Origin: Oscillospiraceae bacterium
GTDB lineage: Bacteria; Bacillota; Clostridia; Oscillospirales; Acutalibacteraceae
Length of the DNA: 64,000 nucleotides
Assembly: GCA_015065925.1 (NCBI GenBank)
Contig: SVPL01000005.1
Location: 1 to 64,000 of the forward strand
Direction of reading: 5' to 3'
Part shown: piece by piece, positions 36,401-45,237 of the stretch
Layout of the letters: every line of letters starts with the position of its first letter
Numbering within the stretch: the stretch's first letter is position 1
Position numbers and translations under genes: made by a program
The notes under the pieces: model-generated
Seen by the model: the letters and a program-made list of their open reading frames with translations, nothing else
What the model was told of the DNA's origin: nothing
Database searches by the model: none

Positions 36401-37981
36401 AAGCTGATAATTGGTATTTGGCTTAACCTTAATACCTAAAACTGTAGAAAGGTCACCGCTTTTTACAGAAAGTGATTTTGAACCACTATAGCTGTAACTG
36501 GAATTAACAGTCATTCTGTTTGTATTAGCATACCATTTTGCAGTTCTGGGAGCAGACTGTGCTAAGGTAGAATAGCTTGTGCCATCAACACCATAAACTG
36601 TGTCTGCATAGGTTGTGATGTAGTATGTATCTGAACTTGAAGATAAAACATTACCTTCTTCATCTGTAGGATATGTAACATAACCCTGAGCTGCTACTGT
36701 GCCCCAAGCATTTCCTTCAGGATAATTAGGTGTTTTATCGGCAGCGGGATATGCTTCAGTATATCTTAATACAGTATCATCTTCAATATTCTCAAAAGAA
36801 CCTGAATCAGCAAGAATATTATAGGTTAAAAATCTAGGTGTAGGAAGTACAGAACCATCACCTGCAAAGGTTATAGATTCATTATAGCTAATAGCTGTAT
36901 CACCGTTATACCAACCGATAAAGCTGATTGCTTTATTAGTATTATCATAGTCAACAGTAGCGGTTAAGGTGCCATCGGTATTCTGAACAACGGTAGCACC
37001 TGCGTAATCATTGCTATCAACCTTAACGCCATCTACGCCATAAAACTCTGCATCACCTGTAACGGCACCGCTGTGAAGTTTTAAGGAAAGATTATCATAA
37101 TATATTGCATGGTCATCACCGCCATCGGTTAAAGAAACCTCTTGTGAAAATGCTGCAAGTATAACCTTTTCATCAATATAGGTGTTATAATATTCAGTAT
37201 TTTCAGCACCCAATGTAAACTGAACAGTAACGCTCTGCCAAGTATCAGTAGATGTAGTACCTAAGGTAAATCTAATACCTGTTTTGTCATCGTAAGTATA
37301 TGCACCAGCTGTAAGATTAGCATCACTATGCTTTAATAACTTGAAATTCTCAAAAGTAAAAGGAGATGAAAATGCAGTACCAACTGTTACACCTGTTACC
37401 TCGGTTGTAGTTTCGCCGGTTTCTTCATTGGTAACCTCTGTAGTTTGTACAGTGCCTTTTGGGGTTGAAAATGTAAAATCAAAACGATTTTCTTTGTCAG
37501 CAATACCTTCAGGACCACGGTTGATATAATCAAACATTAAAGTATAGGTATTACCGGTAGCAATTTTAGACGAATCAACATACTGTTGTAAGCTTTGAAC
37601 AGTACGGATTGCTTTATTGTTAGCATTTGTAGGATCACTTACTACCTGAGCATTTGCACCAAAGGTGGTGGGGAAAGTTTCAGCACTTTCAGCAGTCCAT
37701 ACTTCACCTGTGGAATCAAGGTCAGTGCCAAGTGCAACACCACCGCTGGCACGAAGCCATTTGCCCAAATATTTTGAGTTAACCTCAGATAGTTGTTTGC
37801 TCATAATAGAATCAAGCTTTACAGGAATAGTTGCGCCGCCTGTAGTTTCAACTGCGCCATCAGCAAAAAGTTCTTCAAAAAGATAGCCAGGTGCAGCAGA
37901 TACACTCATAGAAAAAAGGCAAGAAATACTGCTTATTACCATAAGTACGCAAAGTAAAACGGATAATAACTTTTTACTCAT
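33470..37981 (-). CDS. Very large secreted modular protein with three repeat cassettes
   Basis: 1503 residues with GGGAGG before the ATG and a Sec signal peptide (LLSVLLCVLMVISSISCLFSMSVSAA). After an N-terminal CBM-like domain come three similar cassettes. Each has an InlB-like strand pair with a GWY core (near residues 355, 714 and 1037: FIGWYNGD, FVGWYNGD, FDGWYDSD), then a CBM-like sandwich starting NIL....SFEN or SYEN and ending in YIDD or YVDD. From about residue 1317 a distinct C-terminal domain begins (AIRASSAGKPQALRYKF ... YSVRNYI ... SVFGVMDAIL), shared with the protein at the right edge. There is no catalytic motif, LPXTG-like signal or transmembrane tail, so it is probably released or held non-covalently. 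It is a presumed glycan-binding surface or scaffold protein. Confidence 0.75.
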   Translation of the reverse strand: MSKKLLSVLLCVLMVISSISCLFSMSVSAAPGYLFEELFADGAVETTGGATIPVKLDSIMSKQLSEVNSKYLGKWLRASGGVALGTDLDSTGEVWTAESAETFPTTFGANAQVVSDPTNANNKAIRTVQSLQQYVDSSKIATGNTYTLMFDYINRGPEGIADKENRFDFTFSTPKGTVQTTEVTNEETGETTTEVTGVTVGTAFSSPFTFENFKLLKHSDANLTAGAYTYDDKTGIRFTLGTTSTDTWQSVTVQFTLGAENTEYYNTYIDEKVILAAFSQEVSLTDGGDDHAIYYDNLSLKLHSGAVTGDAEFYGVDGVKVDSNDYAGATVVQNTDGTLTATVDYDNTNKAISFIGWYNGDTAISYNESITFAGDGSVLPTPRFLTYNILADSGSFENIEDDTVLRYTEAYPAADKTPNYPEGNAWGTVAAQGYVTYPTDEEGNVLSSSSDTYYITTYADTVYGVDGTSYSTLAQSAPRTAKWYANTNRMTVNSSYSYSGSKSLSVKSGDLSTVLGIKVKPNTNYQLSYYLKTTATTGSTKGFGSAIMSSINVGNTQTTTDTNIASVIDIQLPNYMWGAANFSSADYSTKVYGSTFTYGGLEGKYINTSITDGWVKVTHNFTTTANLSNGKVYLVITNGTGGLAYIDDMVCYTESDVKSYFSGTKAVKDDMVTEIPNANLPVTVELSNAQVAGVPVTATVNYDTTDTTMKFVGWYNGDELVSEDETITVTPATGDNYYPKFVTLNILAGAASYENFEVGEHLGYAVNTPTETDENGNLVEPVYGDNVRWSWNFNAGYITSNNGSESSFAQNVYAGTIYGNDGTAYTSTQTTGTRNATLKTDYPSYITTDKAHSGEKSVAMSAAIARGLSIPVEGGKTYKLSFYAISDATTATNYAVTTTLNVGGGKGASHMITEAEGQNDYIKYRLANGSIKPVSDWGKAELTFTVPDVAELDTVYLVLYCSSSSASVPLYIDDICCIEVSDNIIENFEFVDADGNVKETTANAYVSGEIVNNLNGTYSAIANFENDGNVYIFDGWYDSDGTLLSTDAEFTFTAGQYKASDLKAVVIDRNILDDSASFENYAANTDFRTTTGTGDALADKEAIAPTDNLWGVAYYGEYYKDNHFAIKTANTVTWAPTTTNVQAYYDKVGADKFAGFFGADATVDSVTASLADTIVPHTGDTMVAFSTKWRSAIRKIEGLTANTQYTVSFYVYSTLIGERVSTVAIADSYDGVNTSNLDNSAEDVNIISRLGVSTSQSDVRNWKKISISFNSGSNESVYLHIHFNGTDNNASVFSPIYVDDLTVAETVTNYVGTAIRASSAGKPQALRYKFQIANELIANGYADWEVEEYGSIAIRTYYLNGQELTLDGEYYGDDKERNVVKGVAYNKTEGKDIVFAKDVVNTEFTAALTGIGRKSDGSTNYLAWGDKYSVRNYIILKKGDNTITIYGETTAVASVFGVMDAILTSGNETDIATVNSILYNETNGDEIRAAYAERGYTLPETVE

Positions 37982-38304
37982 TATTGTTCTCCTCCCAATA
38001 ATTTAATTTAAAATTTTGTTATGAGTTTTGATAAAATACCAACGATAAACTGCCTTACCGCTTAATGGTGATTTTTCTAAAACACATATAGTACTTTAGG
38101 CGAAATAACAAAAACAATAAAAAATTTTATATATTTTTATTAAACTCACCCAAATAACTTACTTTAATTATACAACAAATTAAAATTATTTCAATATAAA
38201 ATTTGATACTTTTTAGAAAAAATGATACTTTTTTATATAAAAAGCATCTCTTTTTCAAATAATGAAAAAAGAGATGCAATCAATAAATTAATTAATTATT
38301 TATT
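37982..38304 (-). other. 323-nt upstream region of the large surface protein
   Basis: No gene or recognised riboswitch. It holds the transketolase terminator at its right end and a direct repeat TGATACTTTTT at 38204-38214 and 38223-38233 (19-nt period). The minus-strand leader of the surface protein is AT-rich, and I could not fix a convincing promoter. Confidence 0.5.
38244..38277 (-). terminator. Terminator of the long minus-strand operon
   Basis: A perfect 12-bp stem (38244-38255 with 38266-38277); on the minus strand the stem is followed by TTTTTATATA. It is 28 nt beyond the transketolase stop and the only strong terminator found between miaB and this point. Confidence 0.8.
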
Positions 38305-39237
38305 TTAAAGTGTTAAAACCTTGTCCACAATATTGTCGGCTGATAAACCGAACTTTTTAAGAAGCTCTACTGCAGGACCTGAATATCCGAACTCATCATT
38401 AACACCGATTTTAACAACGGGCACGGGATACTCATCACACACGACATCACAAACTGCTGAACCCAAGCCACCAATTACGGAATGTTCTTCAACCGTTACA
38501 ATCTTACCTGTTTCTTTAGCCGCCTTAATAATAATATCGCGATCAATCGGCTTAATTGTAGGCATATTAATTATTCGGGCATTAACACCCTTTTCTTTAA
38601 GAATTTCGTAAGCCTCAAGTGCTTCACCAACCATAAGACCGGTGGCAATAATGGTAACATCATCACCATCTTTAAGGGTAACACCTTTACCAATTTCAAA
38701 CTTATAGTCTTCATCAAAAATAACGGGAACGGCAAGTCTACCAAAACGAATATATACAGGACCGTCGTGCTCGTAAGCGGCTTTCACCGCTAATTTAGCT
38801 TCAGTATCGTCTGCGGGATTTAATACCGTCATACCCGGGATTGCTCGCATTAAAGCGATGTCCTCACAACACTGATGTGTAGCGCCGTCTTCACCAACAG
38901 AAATGCCCGCATGGGTTGCGCCGATAATAACAGGAAGCTTTGGATAAGCAACCGAGTTTCTAACCTGTTCAAAGGCTCTGCCAGCCGCAAACATTGCAAA
39001 AGAGCTTGCAAAAACTTTTTTACCTGTTGCCGCAAAGCCTGCTGCAATACTTATCATATTTTGTTCCGCAATACCGCAATCATAAAAACGCTCAGGGAAT
39101 GCCTTTTTAAACATACCTGTTTTTGTTGCGGCGGCAAGGTCGGCATCTAAAACAACAAAATCATCATATTGGTTACCAAGCTCAACCAAAGCATTACCGT
39201 AGCTATCACGAGTAGCAATTTTTTTAACATCTGCCAT
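38305..39237 (-). CDS. Transketolase C-terminal subunit (split enzyme)
   Basis: 310 residues from ATG 39237, 9 nt after GGGAGG; an in-frame TTG at 39243 is too close. The pyrimidine-binding domain has the catalytic Glu in CGIAEQNM near residue 58 and GATHAGISVGEDGATHQ. A C-terminal transketolase domain follows (GLMVGEALEAYEIL, TVEEHSVIGGLGSAV). It pairs with the N-terminal subunit encoded 18 nt upstream to form a two-gene transketolase acting in the non-oxidative pentose phosphate pathway, the usual arrangement in many clostridia. Confidence 0.94.
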   Translation of the reverse strand: MADVKKIATRDSYGNALVELGNQYDDFVVLDADLAAATKTGMFKKAFPERFYDCGIAEQNMISIAAGFAATGKKVFASSFAMFAAGRAFEQVRNSVAYPKLPVIIGATHAGISVGEDGATHQCCEDIALMRAIPGMTVLNPADDTEAKLAVKAAYEHDGPVYIRFGRLAVPVIFDEDYKFEIGKGVTLKDGDDVTIIATGLMVGEALEAYEILKEKGVNARIINMPTIKPIDRDIIIKAAKETGKIVTVEEHSVIGGLGSAVCDVVCDEYPVPVVKIGVNDEFGYSGPAVELLKKFGLSADNIVDKVLTL

Positions 39238-39255
39238 TTTCAAATACCTCCCCTA

Positions 39256-40101
39256 TTATTCTGCTTCTATCTCGGCATAGAGTTTTTTAAGCTCTGCCAT
39301 AGCAATTTCATACTGTTCACCATTAGGTGCGGCTCCGTGCCAACCAACATTGTTTTCCATAAAAGAAACATCTTTACCCTTTGTGGTTTTCATAACAATT
39401 GCGGTAGGTTTGTCTGTAACCTTTTCTGACTCAATTAAAGCATTTTCAATTTGCTCAAAGTCATGACCGTCAATAACAATAACATTCCAACCAAAGGCTG
39501 CAAATTTTTCATCTAAAGGAAGTGGATTATTAACCTCCTCAACAGTACCATCTATTTGAAGTCCGTTAACATCTATAAACGCAGTAAGGTTATTAAGTTT
39601 TTTAGCAGAAGCAAACATAGCCGCTTCCCAAACCTGACCTTCTTCACTTTCGCCATCGCCAACAATGGTATAAACCTTGAAGTTATCACCAAAATGTTTA
39701 GCCGAAAGCGCCATACCGGTTGCGGCTGAAATTCCCTGACCTAAAGAACCTGAGGACATATCAACACCGGGAATGTGTTTTTTATCGGGATGTCCCTGTA
39801 AAATGCTTCCAATATGACGAAGAGTTTTTAAAAGCTCAGTATCAAAATATCCTCTGTTTGCCAAAACAGAATAGAGTGCCGGTGCCGCGTGTCCCTTAGA
39901 AAGCACAAAACGGTCACGATCAGCCTTTTCCGGATTTTTGGGATCGATATTCATTTTATTAAAATAAAGATAAGTTAAAACATCTGCTATTGAAAGTGAA
40001 CCACCCGGATGACCTGATTTTGCAGCGTATACACCTTCAATAATACCCATTCTAACCTTGCAGGCATTAAGTTTTAGTTCCTTAAGTTTTACCTTGTCCA
40101 T
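39256..40101 (-). CDS. Transketolase N-terminal subunit (split enzyme)
   Basis: 281 residues. TPP-binding features: SGHPGGSLSIADVL near residue 28, SKGHAAPALY, and the TPP motif GDGESEEGQVWEAA near residue 150 followed by AFIDVNGLQIDG. It provides the TPP pyrophosphate-binding half of transketolase. AAAGGAAG precedes the ATG, which lies inside the 3' end of the HAD gene (13-nt overlap). Confidence 0.95.
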   Translation of the reverse strand: MDKVKLKELKLNACKVRMGIIEGVYAAKSGHPGGSLSIADVLTYLYFNKMNIDPKNPEKADRDRFVLSKGHAAPALYSVLANRGYFDTELLKTLRHIGSILQGHPDKKHIPGVDMSSGSLGQGISAATGMALSAKHFGDNFKVYTIVGDGESEEGQVWEAAMFASAKKLNNLTAFIDVNGLQIDGTVEEVNNPLPLDEKFAAFGWNVIVIDGHDFEQIENALIESEKVTDKPTAIVMKTTKGKDVSFMENNVGWHGAAPNGEQYEIAMAELKKLYAEIEAE

Positions 40102-40925
40102 ACTTTACTTCCTTTCATAAATAAAGAAATTTGATTTATAAAATCAGCAACTGCGCCATCCTCACAGGCACAAGTTACATAATTTGCAATTTGTTTTAAT
40201 TCATTTGGTGCCGCTAAAACAGCTGCACTAAAATCAGCATCACGAATTAATTCTAAATCATTATAAAAATCGCCAATACCAAAAGAATATTTAGCACCCG
40301 AAATTCTTTTCATTTCCTTTATTGCAGTTCCTTTATTAACACCTGCAGGTAAAAGTTCAAAATACCTTTGTGTTTCACTAACGCAAGTATTAACAAACCT
40401 ACAATAATCAACATTGAATTTTTTAACATATTCCTCTACCATAGCGACAGTTTCAAAATCCTCAAAAGCAAACAAAACCTTACCCCAAGGAATTGATGTG
40501 AAATTTTTGGGCAATTCCTTAAATTTAAAATGCTCGTATTCGGAGTGTTGTTTAGTGCCTTGATTACCACGAATTAAATAAATATCAAGTCCATTGAAAA
40601 ATTCGGCTCCAACAGTAGGAAATTTATCAAGAATTTCAAAAACAATGTCTGCACACCTAAAATCCAAAGAATTTTCGTATAAAAACTGTTGCTTTTCAAA
40701 ATCGTAAATAACTGAGCCGTTAAGAGCGATTAAAGGAGCATTTGCCCTTGAGATTTCGTAACTGTATTTCGCTGCAGGGATCGCCCTACCTGTTGCAATG
40801 GTAAAAATACCGCCTTCAGCCTTGAACCATTCGATTGCATCAACATTTTTTTGCGGTACTATTCCGTCGTGAAGTAATGTACCGTCAATATCCGACACCA
40901 AAAGGCATCCATCAAAAATTCCCAC
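40089..40925 (-). CDS. Cof-type HAD-IIB hydrolase
   Basis: About 278 residues. The GTG at 40925 has AAGGAG ten nt upstream; an ATG at 40934 touches that site. HAD motif I is VSDIDGTLLHDG, motif II TIATGRAI, and motifs III/IV are GIGDFYNDLELI; the large C2-type cap lies between. Members dephosphorylate sugar phosphates, nucleotides or flavin precursors. The substrate cannot be assigned. It overlaps rluD upstream and the transketolase gene downstream, so it is embedded in the operon. Confidence 0.9.
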   Translation of the reverse strand: MGIFDGCLLVSDIDGTLLHDGIVPQKNVDAIEWFKAEGGIFTIATGRAIPAAKYSYEISRANAPLIALNGSVIYDFEKQQFLYENSLDFRCADIVFEILDKFPTVGAEFFNGLDIYLIRGNQGTKQHSEYEHFKFKELPKNFTSIPWGKVLFAFEDFETVAMVEEYVKKFNVDYCRFVNTCVSETQRYFELLPAGVNKGTAIKEMKRISGAKYSFGIGDFYNDLELIRDADFSAAVLAAPNELKQIANYVTCACEDGAVADFINQISLFMKGSKVWTR

Positions 40926-41832
40926 TAAACCCATTCTCCTTTAAAAACTCATTAAAATATGTTGGCAATTCACTTTCAAATTCCAAATACTCATTGGTTT
41001 TTGGATGAACAAAACCAATTTTTTTAGCGTGAAGGCATTGTCCCCTAAGAGATTTGTATTTCGCACCTGCTCTACCGTAAACCAAATCACCTGCTACAGG
41101 ATGACCTAAATACGACATATGTACGCGAATTTGATGTGTCCTTCCCGTGAAAAGAGTTAGTCTTATATGCGTTAAATTATTTGCTTTTTTCAAAACACGA
41201 TAATGAGTTTTAGCGGGTTTGCTGTTTTTATAAGTAACCGCCATTTGTTTACGATTAACGGGATGTCTACCAATTGGAAGTTCGACTAAACCTTCGTTTG
41301 CCTTCAAGTTACCAACAACAACTGCCTCATATTCTCTGGTAAAAGAATGTTCTTTTATTTGTTCTGCAAGATGTTGATGAGCTAAATCATTTTTCGCCAC
41401 AATTAAAAGTCCACTTGTATCTTTATCAATACGGTGAACAATACCCGGTCTTAATACACCGTTAATTCCCGAAAGGGAATCTTTGCAGTGCCACATAAGA
41501 GCATTAACAAGGGTTCCTGAATAATTACCGGGTGCAGGATGAACAACCATTCCCTTGGGTTTGTTAACAACAAGAAGGCAGTCATCTTCATACACAATAT
41601 CAAGAGGAATATTTTCAGCCTCTACCGAAAGTGGCTCAGGCTCAGGAATAACAGCCACAACCTCATCGTTAAATTTGAGTTTATAACTTTTATCAGGGAT
41701 TTTTCCGTTAACCGTTACATTATCGCCTTCGATTAACTTTTGTACAGCCGATCTGGTGAGATTTAATTTTTCTGATAAAAAAACATCTAGCCTAACAAGC
41801 TCACCATCAAAATAAAAGATATTCTCGTTCAT
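40912..41832 (-). CDS. rluD: 23S rRNA pseudouridine synthase, RluD family
   Basis: 306 residues. An N-terminal S4 domain (RLDVFLSEKLNLTRSAVQKLI) precedes the synthase domain with the catalytic motif HRIDKDTSGLLIVAKN (Ile in place of the commoner Leu), GRTHQIRVHM and HPKTNEYLEFES. It probably modifies U1911/1915/1917-type positions of helix 69, by family analogy. The start codon overlaps the lspA stop (TAATG), and no separate Shine-Dalgarno is evident, so translation is likely coupled. Confidence 0.93.
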   Translation of the reverse strand: MNENIFYFDGELVRLDVFLSEKLNLTRSAVQKLIEGDNVTVNGKIPDKSYKLKFNDEVVAVIPEPEPLSVEAENIPLDIVYEDDCLLVVNKPKGMVVHPAPGNYSGTLVNALMWHCKDSLSGINGVLRPGIVHRIDKDTSGLLIVAKNDLAHQHLAEQIKEHSFTREYEAVVVGNLKANEGLVELPIGRHPVNRKQMAVTYKNSKPAKTHYRVLKKANNLTHIRLTLFTGRTHQIRVHMSYLGHPVAGDLVYGRAGAKYKSLRGQCLHAKKIGFVHPKTNEYLEFESELPTYFNEFLKENGFSGNF

Positions 41833-42362
41833 TATTTCTGTGTTGTAGCATCATCTTCGGATGTTCTATGAAAAATTTCCTCGTTTTTACGCCTAACCCT
41901 ATAATCCTTAATCATATCAATGATAAAATGCAAAAGCAAAAGACCTGCTCCAATGCATACTGCACAATCTGCAATATTGAACACAGGGAAGGTTGGCATA
42001 AAATGCAAATGAATAAAATCAACAACATTACCGTCGCGGAAAATGCGATCAATCATATTACCAATTCCGCCTGATAAAATAAGACATACAGAAAAGAATA
42101 ACAATTTATTTTTAAAACCTTCCTTAATAAGCAAAGCGACGCAAACAATCATAATAAAAAAGGTTAACGAAAGCAATAACCATGTATGACCTTCCATAAG
42201 CCCCCAAGCTCCGCCTTTGTTATTAACATAAGTGAAATCAATAATTCCATTAATGAAAGGTATAGATTCAGTAAGTGTAAAATTACTTGCAATGTACCAT
42301 TTTGTGATTTGATCTGCAACTAAAAATAAAACAGATACAACGCCTGCAAGCAGATAAAGCAT
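41832..42362 (-). CDS. lspA: Prolipoprotein signal peptidase (signal peptidase II)
   Basis: 176 residues from ATG 42362 (GGAGG 5-6 nt upstream). Four membrane segments, with the family blocks VADQITKWYI, NKGGAWGLMEG, GGIGNMIDRI and FNIADCAVCIGAG; the Asp residues of the last two are the catalytic pair. A charged tail of ~25 residues follows. It removes lipoprotein signal peptides such as those of the lipoproteins at 584, 2041, 7987 and 19970. Confidence 0.96.
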   Translation of the reverse strand: MLYLLAGVVSVLFLVADQITKWYIASNFTLTESIPFINGIIDFTYVNNKGGAWGLMEGHTWLLLSLTFFIMIVCVALLIKEGFKNKLLFFSVCLILSGGIGNMIDRIFRDGNVVDFIHLHFMPTFPVFNIADCAVCIGAGLLLLHFIIDMIKDYRVRRKNEEIFHRTSEDDATTQK

Positions 42363-42383
42363 ATAATACCTCCGAAACAATCA

Positions 42384-42409
42384 TTTGGGCGGCTAAAAAG
42401 CCACCCAAA
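42384..42409 (-). other. Intercistronic hairpin between ileS and lspA
   Basis: A 10-bp stem with one mismatch (TTTGGGCGGC and GCCACCCAAA on the plus strand), no T tract on the minus strand. It probably gives partial termination or mRNA stabilisation rather than ending the operon. Confidence 0.45.
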
Positions 42410-42417
42410 GATTAAAT

Positions 42418-45198
42418 TTATTTAAGCACTTCTGCACAACGAGCACAAAGGCATAGATGCTCTGCATTATTGCCAATATCACCCGAATATTTCCAACAAC
42501 GAGCACACTTTTCACCTTCGGCGTGTTTAACGGTAACGGATAACGGTTGTTCACCCTTATATTCGCCTTCGCCGCCTTTAACCAGAGTAACCTTAGAAAC
42601 TATAAATACAGAATCTAACGCATTAATTGTGCTTAAGAAATCATACATTTCGCCATCAGCATAAACAGTAACATCAGCATCTAAAGAAGCACCAATGATT
42701 TTTTCTGCACGAGCAATTTCTAAAGCTTTTTTAACATCATCGCGGATAAGATGGATTTTATCCCATCTCTCGGCTAACTCAGTATCAACCTCATCAAGAA
42801 ACTTAGGCATATCATTAAACAATACGCTCTCGGTATTGCAAGAGCTATCGTGAGGCATAAACTTCCAAATTTCTTCTGAAGTAAAGGCTAGGATAGGAGC
42901 GATAAGACGAGTAAGGGTATCAAGAACACGATAAATTGTAGTTTGAGCAGCTCGACGAGTAACGCTATCTGCTTTTTCAACATAAAGTCTATCCTTAATA
43001 ACATCTAAATAGAAGTTAGACATATCAATTACGCAGAAATTATGAACTGCGTGGAAAATCATATGAAATTCAAAGTTCTCATAACCATCAATTGAAGCCT
43101 TAACTACCTCATTAAGACGAAGTAATGCATAACGGTCAACTTCTTCTAACATATCATCAGAAACTGCATCTTTATTGGGATCAAAATCAGGAATACAGCC
43201 TAAAATAAAGCGGGCAGTATTACGAATTTTACGATAAACCTCAGACATCTGTTTTAATATATCCTGAGAAACACGAATATCAGCATGATAATCGGAAGAA
43301 GCAACCCAAAGACGAAGAATATCTGCACCGTATTGCTTTACTACATCATCGGGAATGATAGTATTACCAATAGATTTAGACATTTTCTTTCCTTCGCCAT
43401 CAACAACCCAACCGTGAGTAACAACGGTTTTATATGGAGCAACACCCTTTGTAGCAACAGAGGTAAGAAGTGAAGACTGGAACCAACCACGATATTGGTC
43501 AGCGCCCTCCAAATATAAATCGGCAGGGAAACCTAAATAGTCTCTTTCGTCTAAAACGGCAGCGTGCGAAGAACCCGAATCAAACCAAACATCCATTATA
43601 TCGGTTTCTTTTTTAAACTTGATAGAACCACACTCACACTTAACACCCTCGGGCATTAAATCTTTGGCATCCATTTCATACCAAGCATCTGCACCCTTTT
43701 CACGGAAAATATCAGCTACTTTAGCAATAGTTTCAGGATTTATAACCTCTTTACCGCAATCCTCACAATAGAAAATAGGAATGGGAACACCCCAGGTGCG
43801 CTGACGGGAAATACACCAGTCACTGCGATCCTTAACCATACCTGCAATGCGTTCTTCGCCCCAACCCGGAATCCATTTTACAGATTTAATAGCCTCAACA
43901 GCCTTATCAGCAAAATCAGAAATAGAACAGAACCATTGCTCAGTTGCACGGAAAAGTATAGGCGATTTGCAACGCCAACAATGTGGATACTGGTGAATAA
44001 TTTTTTCAAGAGCAAAAAGACGGTTAGAGTCTTCCAGCTTTTGAGCAATAGCCTTATTGGCAGCATCGGTGGTAAGACCTTTAAATTCGCCTGCATCTGC
44101 AGTCATAATACCCTTATGATCAACAGGAACGAGCATAGGAATTTGAGGATAGTTACGGCATACCTCAAAGTCTTCAACACCGTGTCCGGGAGCAGTATGA
44201 ACACAACCCGTACCGCTTTCAAGAGTTACATGGTCACCAACAATAACCAAAGACTCGCGATCAATAAAGGGGTGTTTAGTGGTCATTAACTCTAATTCGC
44301 TACCGCGAATAGTACCAATAACCTCATATTCTTCAATACCCGCTGCTTTAAATGCCGAAGCGGCAAGTTCAGCTGCCATAACATAATATTCACCATTAGC
44401 GGCAAAAACATTATATTCGTAGTCAGGACCAACGCAAATAGCGAGGTTGCCGGGTAAAGTCCATGTAGTTGTAGTCCAAATAACAAAGAAGGTTTTTTGA
44501 AGCTCAGCGCCAAATGCGGTAAGTTTTCCAAAGTCTTCTTTTACTTCAAACTTAACATAAATAGAATGACAGGGATCCTCAGCATATTCAATTTCAGCCT
44601 CTGCGAGAGCTGTTTGACACTCAGGGCACCAATATACAGGCTTCAAGCCTTTATAAATATATCCCTTATTAGCCATTTCGCCAAAAACTTCAATTTGCTT
44701 TGCAACATAATTGTTACTAAGAGTAAGATAAGGCTTATCCCACTCACCTAAAACACCTAAACGCTCAAACTGAGTGCGTTGACTATCTACAAATCCTAAA
44801 GCGAAATCACGACAAATACGTCTTAAATCACCTGCTGAAATGGTTTCACTGGATTCCATACCTGCTTTTTTTCTTGCCTTAAGCTCGGTAGGAAGACCGT
44901 GAGTATCATAACCGGGAACATAAGGTGCTTTAAAACCAGTCATATTTTTATAGCGAAGAATAAAATCCTTAAGACTTTTGTTAAGTGCAGTTCCTAAATG
45001 AATTATTCCGTTTGCATATGGAGGACCATCGTGTAAAATATAAAGAGGTTTACCTTCGTTTTTCTCCATAAGCTTTTCATAAAGATGTTTTTCCTGCCAT
45101 TCAGCCAATGCTTCGGGCTCGCGCTGAGGAAGCCCTGCACGCATAGGAAAATCTGTTTTTGGTAAGTTTAGGGTTACATTATAATCTTGCTGTTCCAT
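42418..45198 (-). CDS. ileS: Isoleucyl-tRNA synthetase
   Basis: 926 residues, standard for the bacterial enzyme. HIGH-type motif GIIHLGTALNKSLKD near residue 65, CP1 editing domain (VWTTTTWTLPGN, GTGCVHTAPGHG), KMSKS motif GKKMSKSIGNTI near residue 607, and a C-terminal zinc-binding tail (CARCWKYS ... CARCAEVL). Only 39 nt separate it from divIVA, leaving no space for a T-box leader, so its expression must depend on the long operon or an internal promoter. Confidence 0.97.
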   Translation of the reverse strand: MEQQDYNVTLNLPKTDFPMRAGLPQREPEALAEWQEKHLYEKLMEKNEGKPLYILHDGPPYANGIIHLGTALNKSLKDFILRYKNMTGFKAPYVPGYDTHGLPTELKARKKAGMESSETISAGDLRRICRDFALGFVDSQRTQFERLGVLGEWDKPYLTLSNNYVAKQIEVFGEMANKGYIYKGLKPVYWCPECQTALAEAEIEYAEDPCHSIYVKFEVKEDFGKLTAFGAELQKTFFVIWTTTTWTLPGNLAICVGPDYEYNVFAANGEYYVMAAELAASAFKAAGIEEYEVIGTIRGSELELMTTKHPFIDRESLVIVGDHVTLESGTGCVHTAPGHGVEDFEVCRNYPQIPMLVPVDHKGIMTADAGEFKGLTTDAANKAIAQKLEDSNRLFALEKIIHQYPHCWRCKSPILFRATEQWFCSISDFADKAVEAIKSVKWIPGWGEERIAGMVKDRSDWCISRQRTWGVPIPIFYCEDCGKEVINPETIAKVADIFREKGADAWYEMDAKDLMPEGVKCECGSIKFKKETDIMDVWFDSGSSHAAVLDERDYLGFPADLYLEGADQYRGWFQSSLLTSVATKGVAPYKTVVTHGWVVDGEGKKMSKSIGNTIIPDDVVKQYGADILRLWVASSDYHADIRVSQDILKQMSEVYRKIRNTARFILGCIPDFDPNKDAVSDDMLEEVDRYALLRLNEVVKASIDGYENFEFHMIFHAVHNFCVIDMSNFYLDVIKDRLYVEKADSVTRRAAQTTIYRVLDTLTRLIAPILAFTSEEIWKFMPHDSSCNTESVLFNDMPKFLDEVDTELAERWDKIHLIRDDVKKALEIARAEKIIGASLDADVTVYADGEMYDFLSTINALDSVFIVSKVTLVKGGEGEYKGEQPLSVTVKHAEGEKCARCWKYSGDIGNNAEHLCLCARCAEVLK

Positions 45199-45237
45199 TT
45201 GAAAATATTCCCTTCTTAAGATAAAATTTATTAAAGA

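Noticed and set aside
37982..38304. Riboswitch in the leader of the 1503-residue protein (AAGCGGTAAGG text).
   Set aside because: No complete c-di-GMP or other aptamer consensus could be traced, only scattered similarity.
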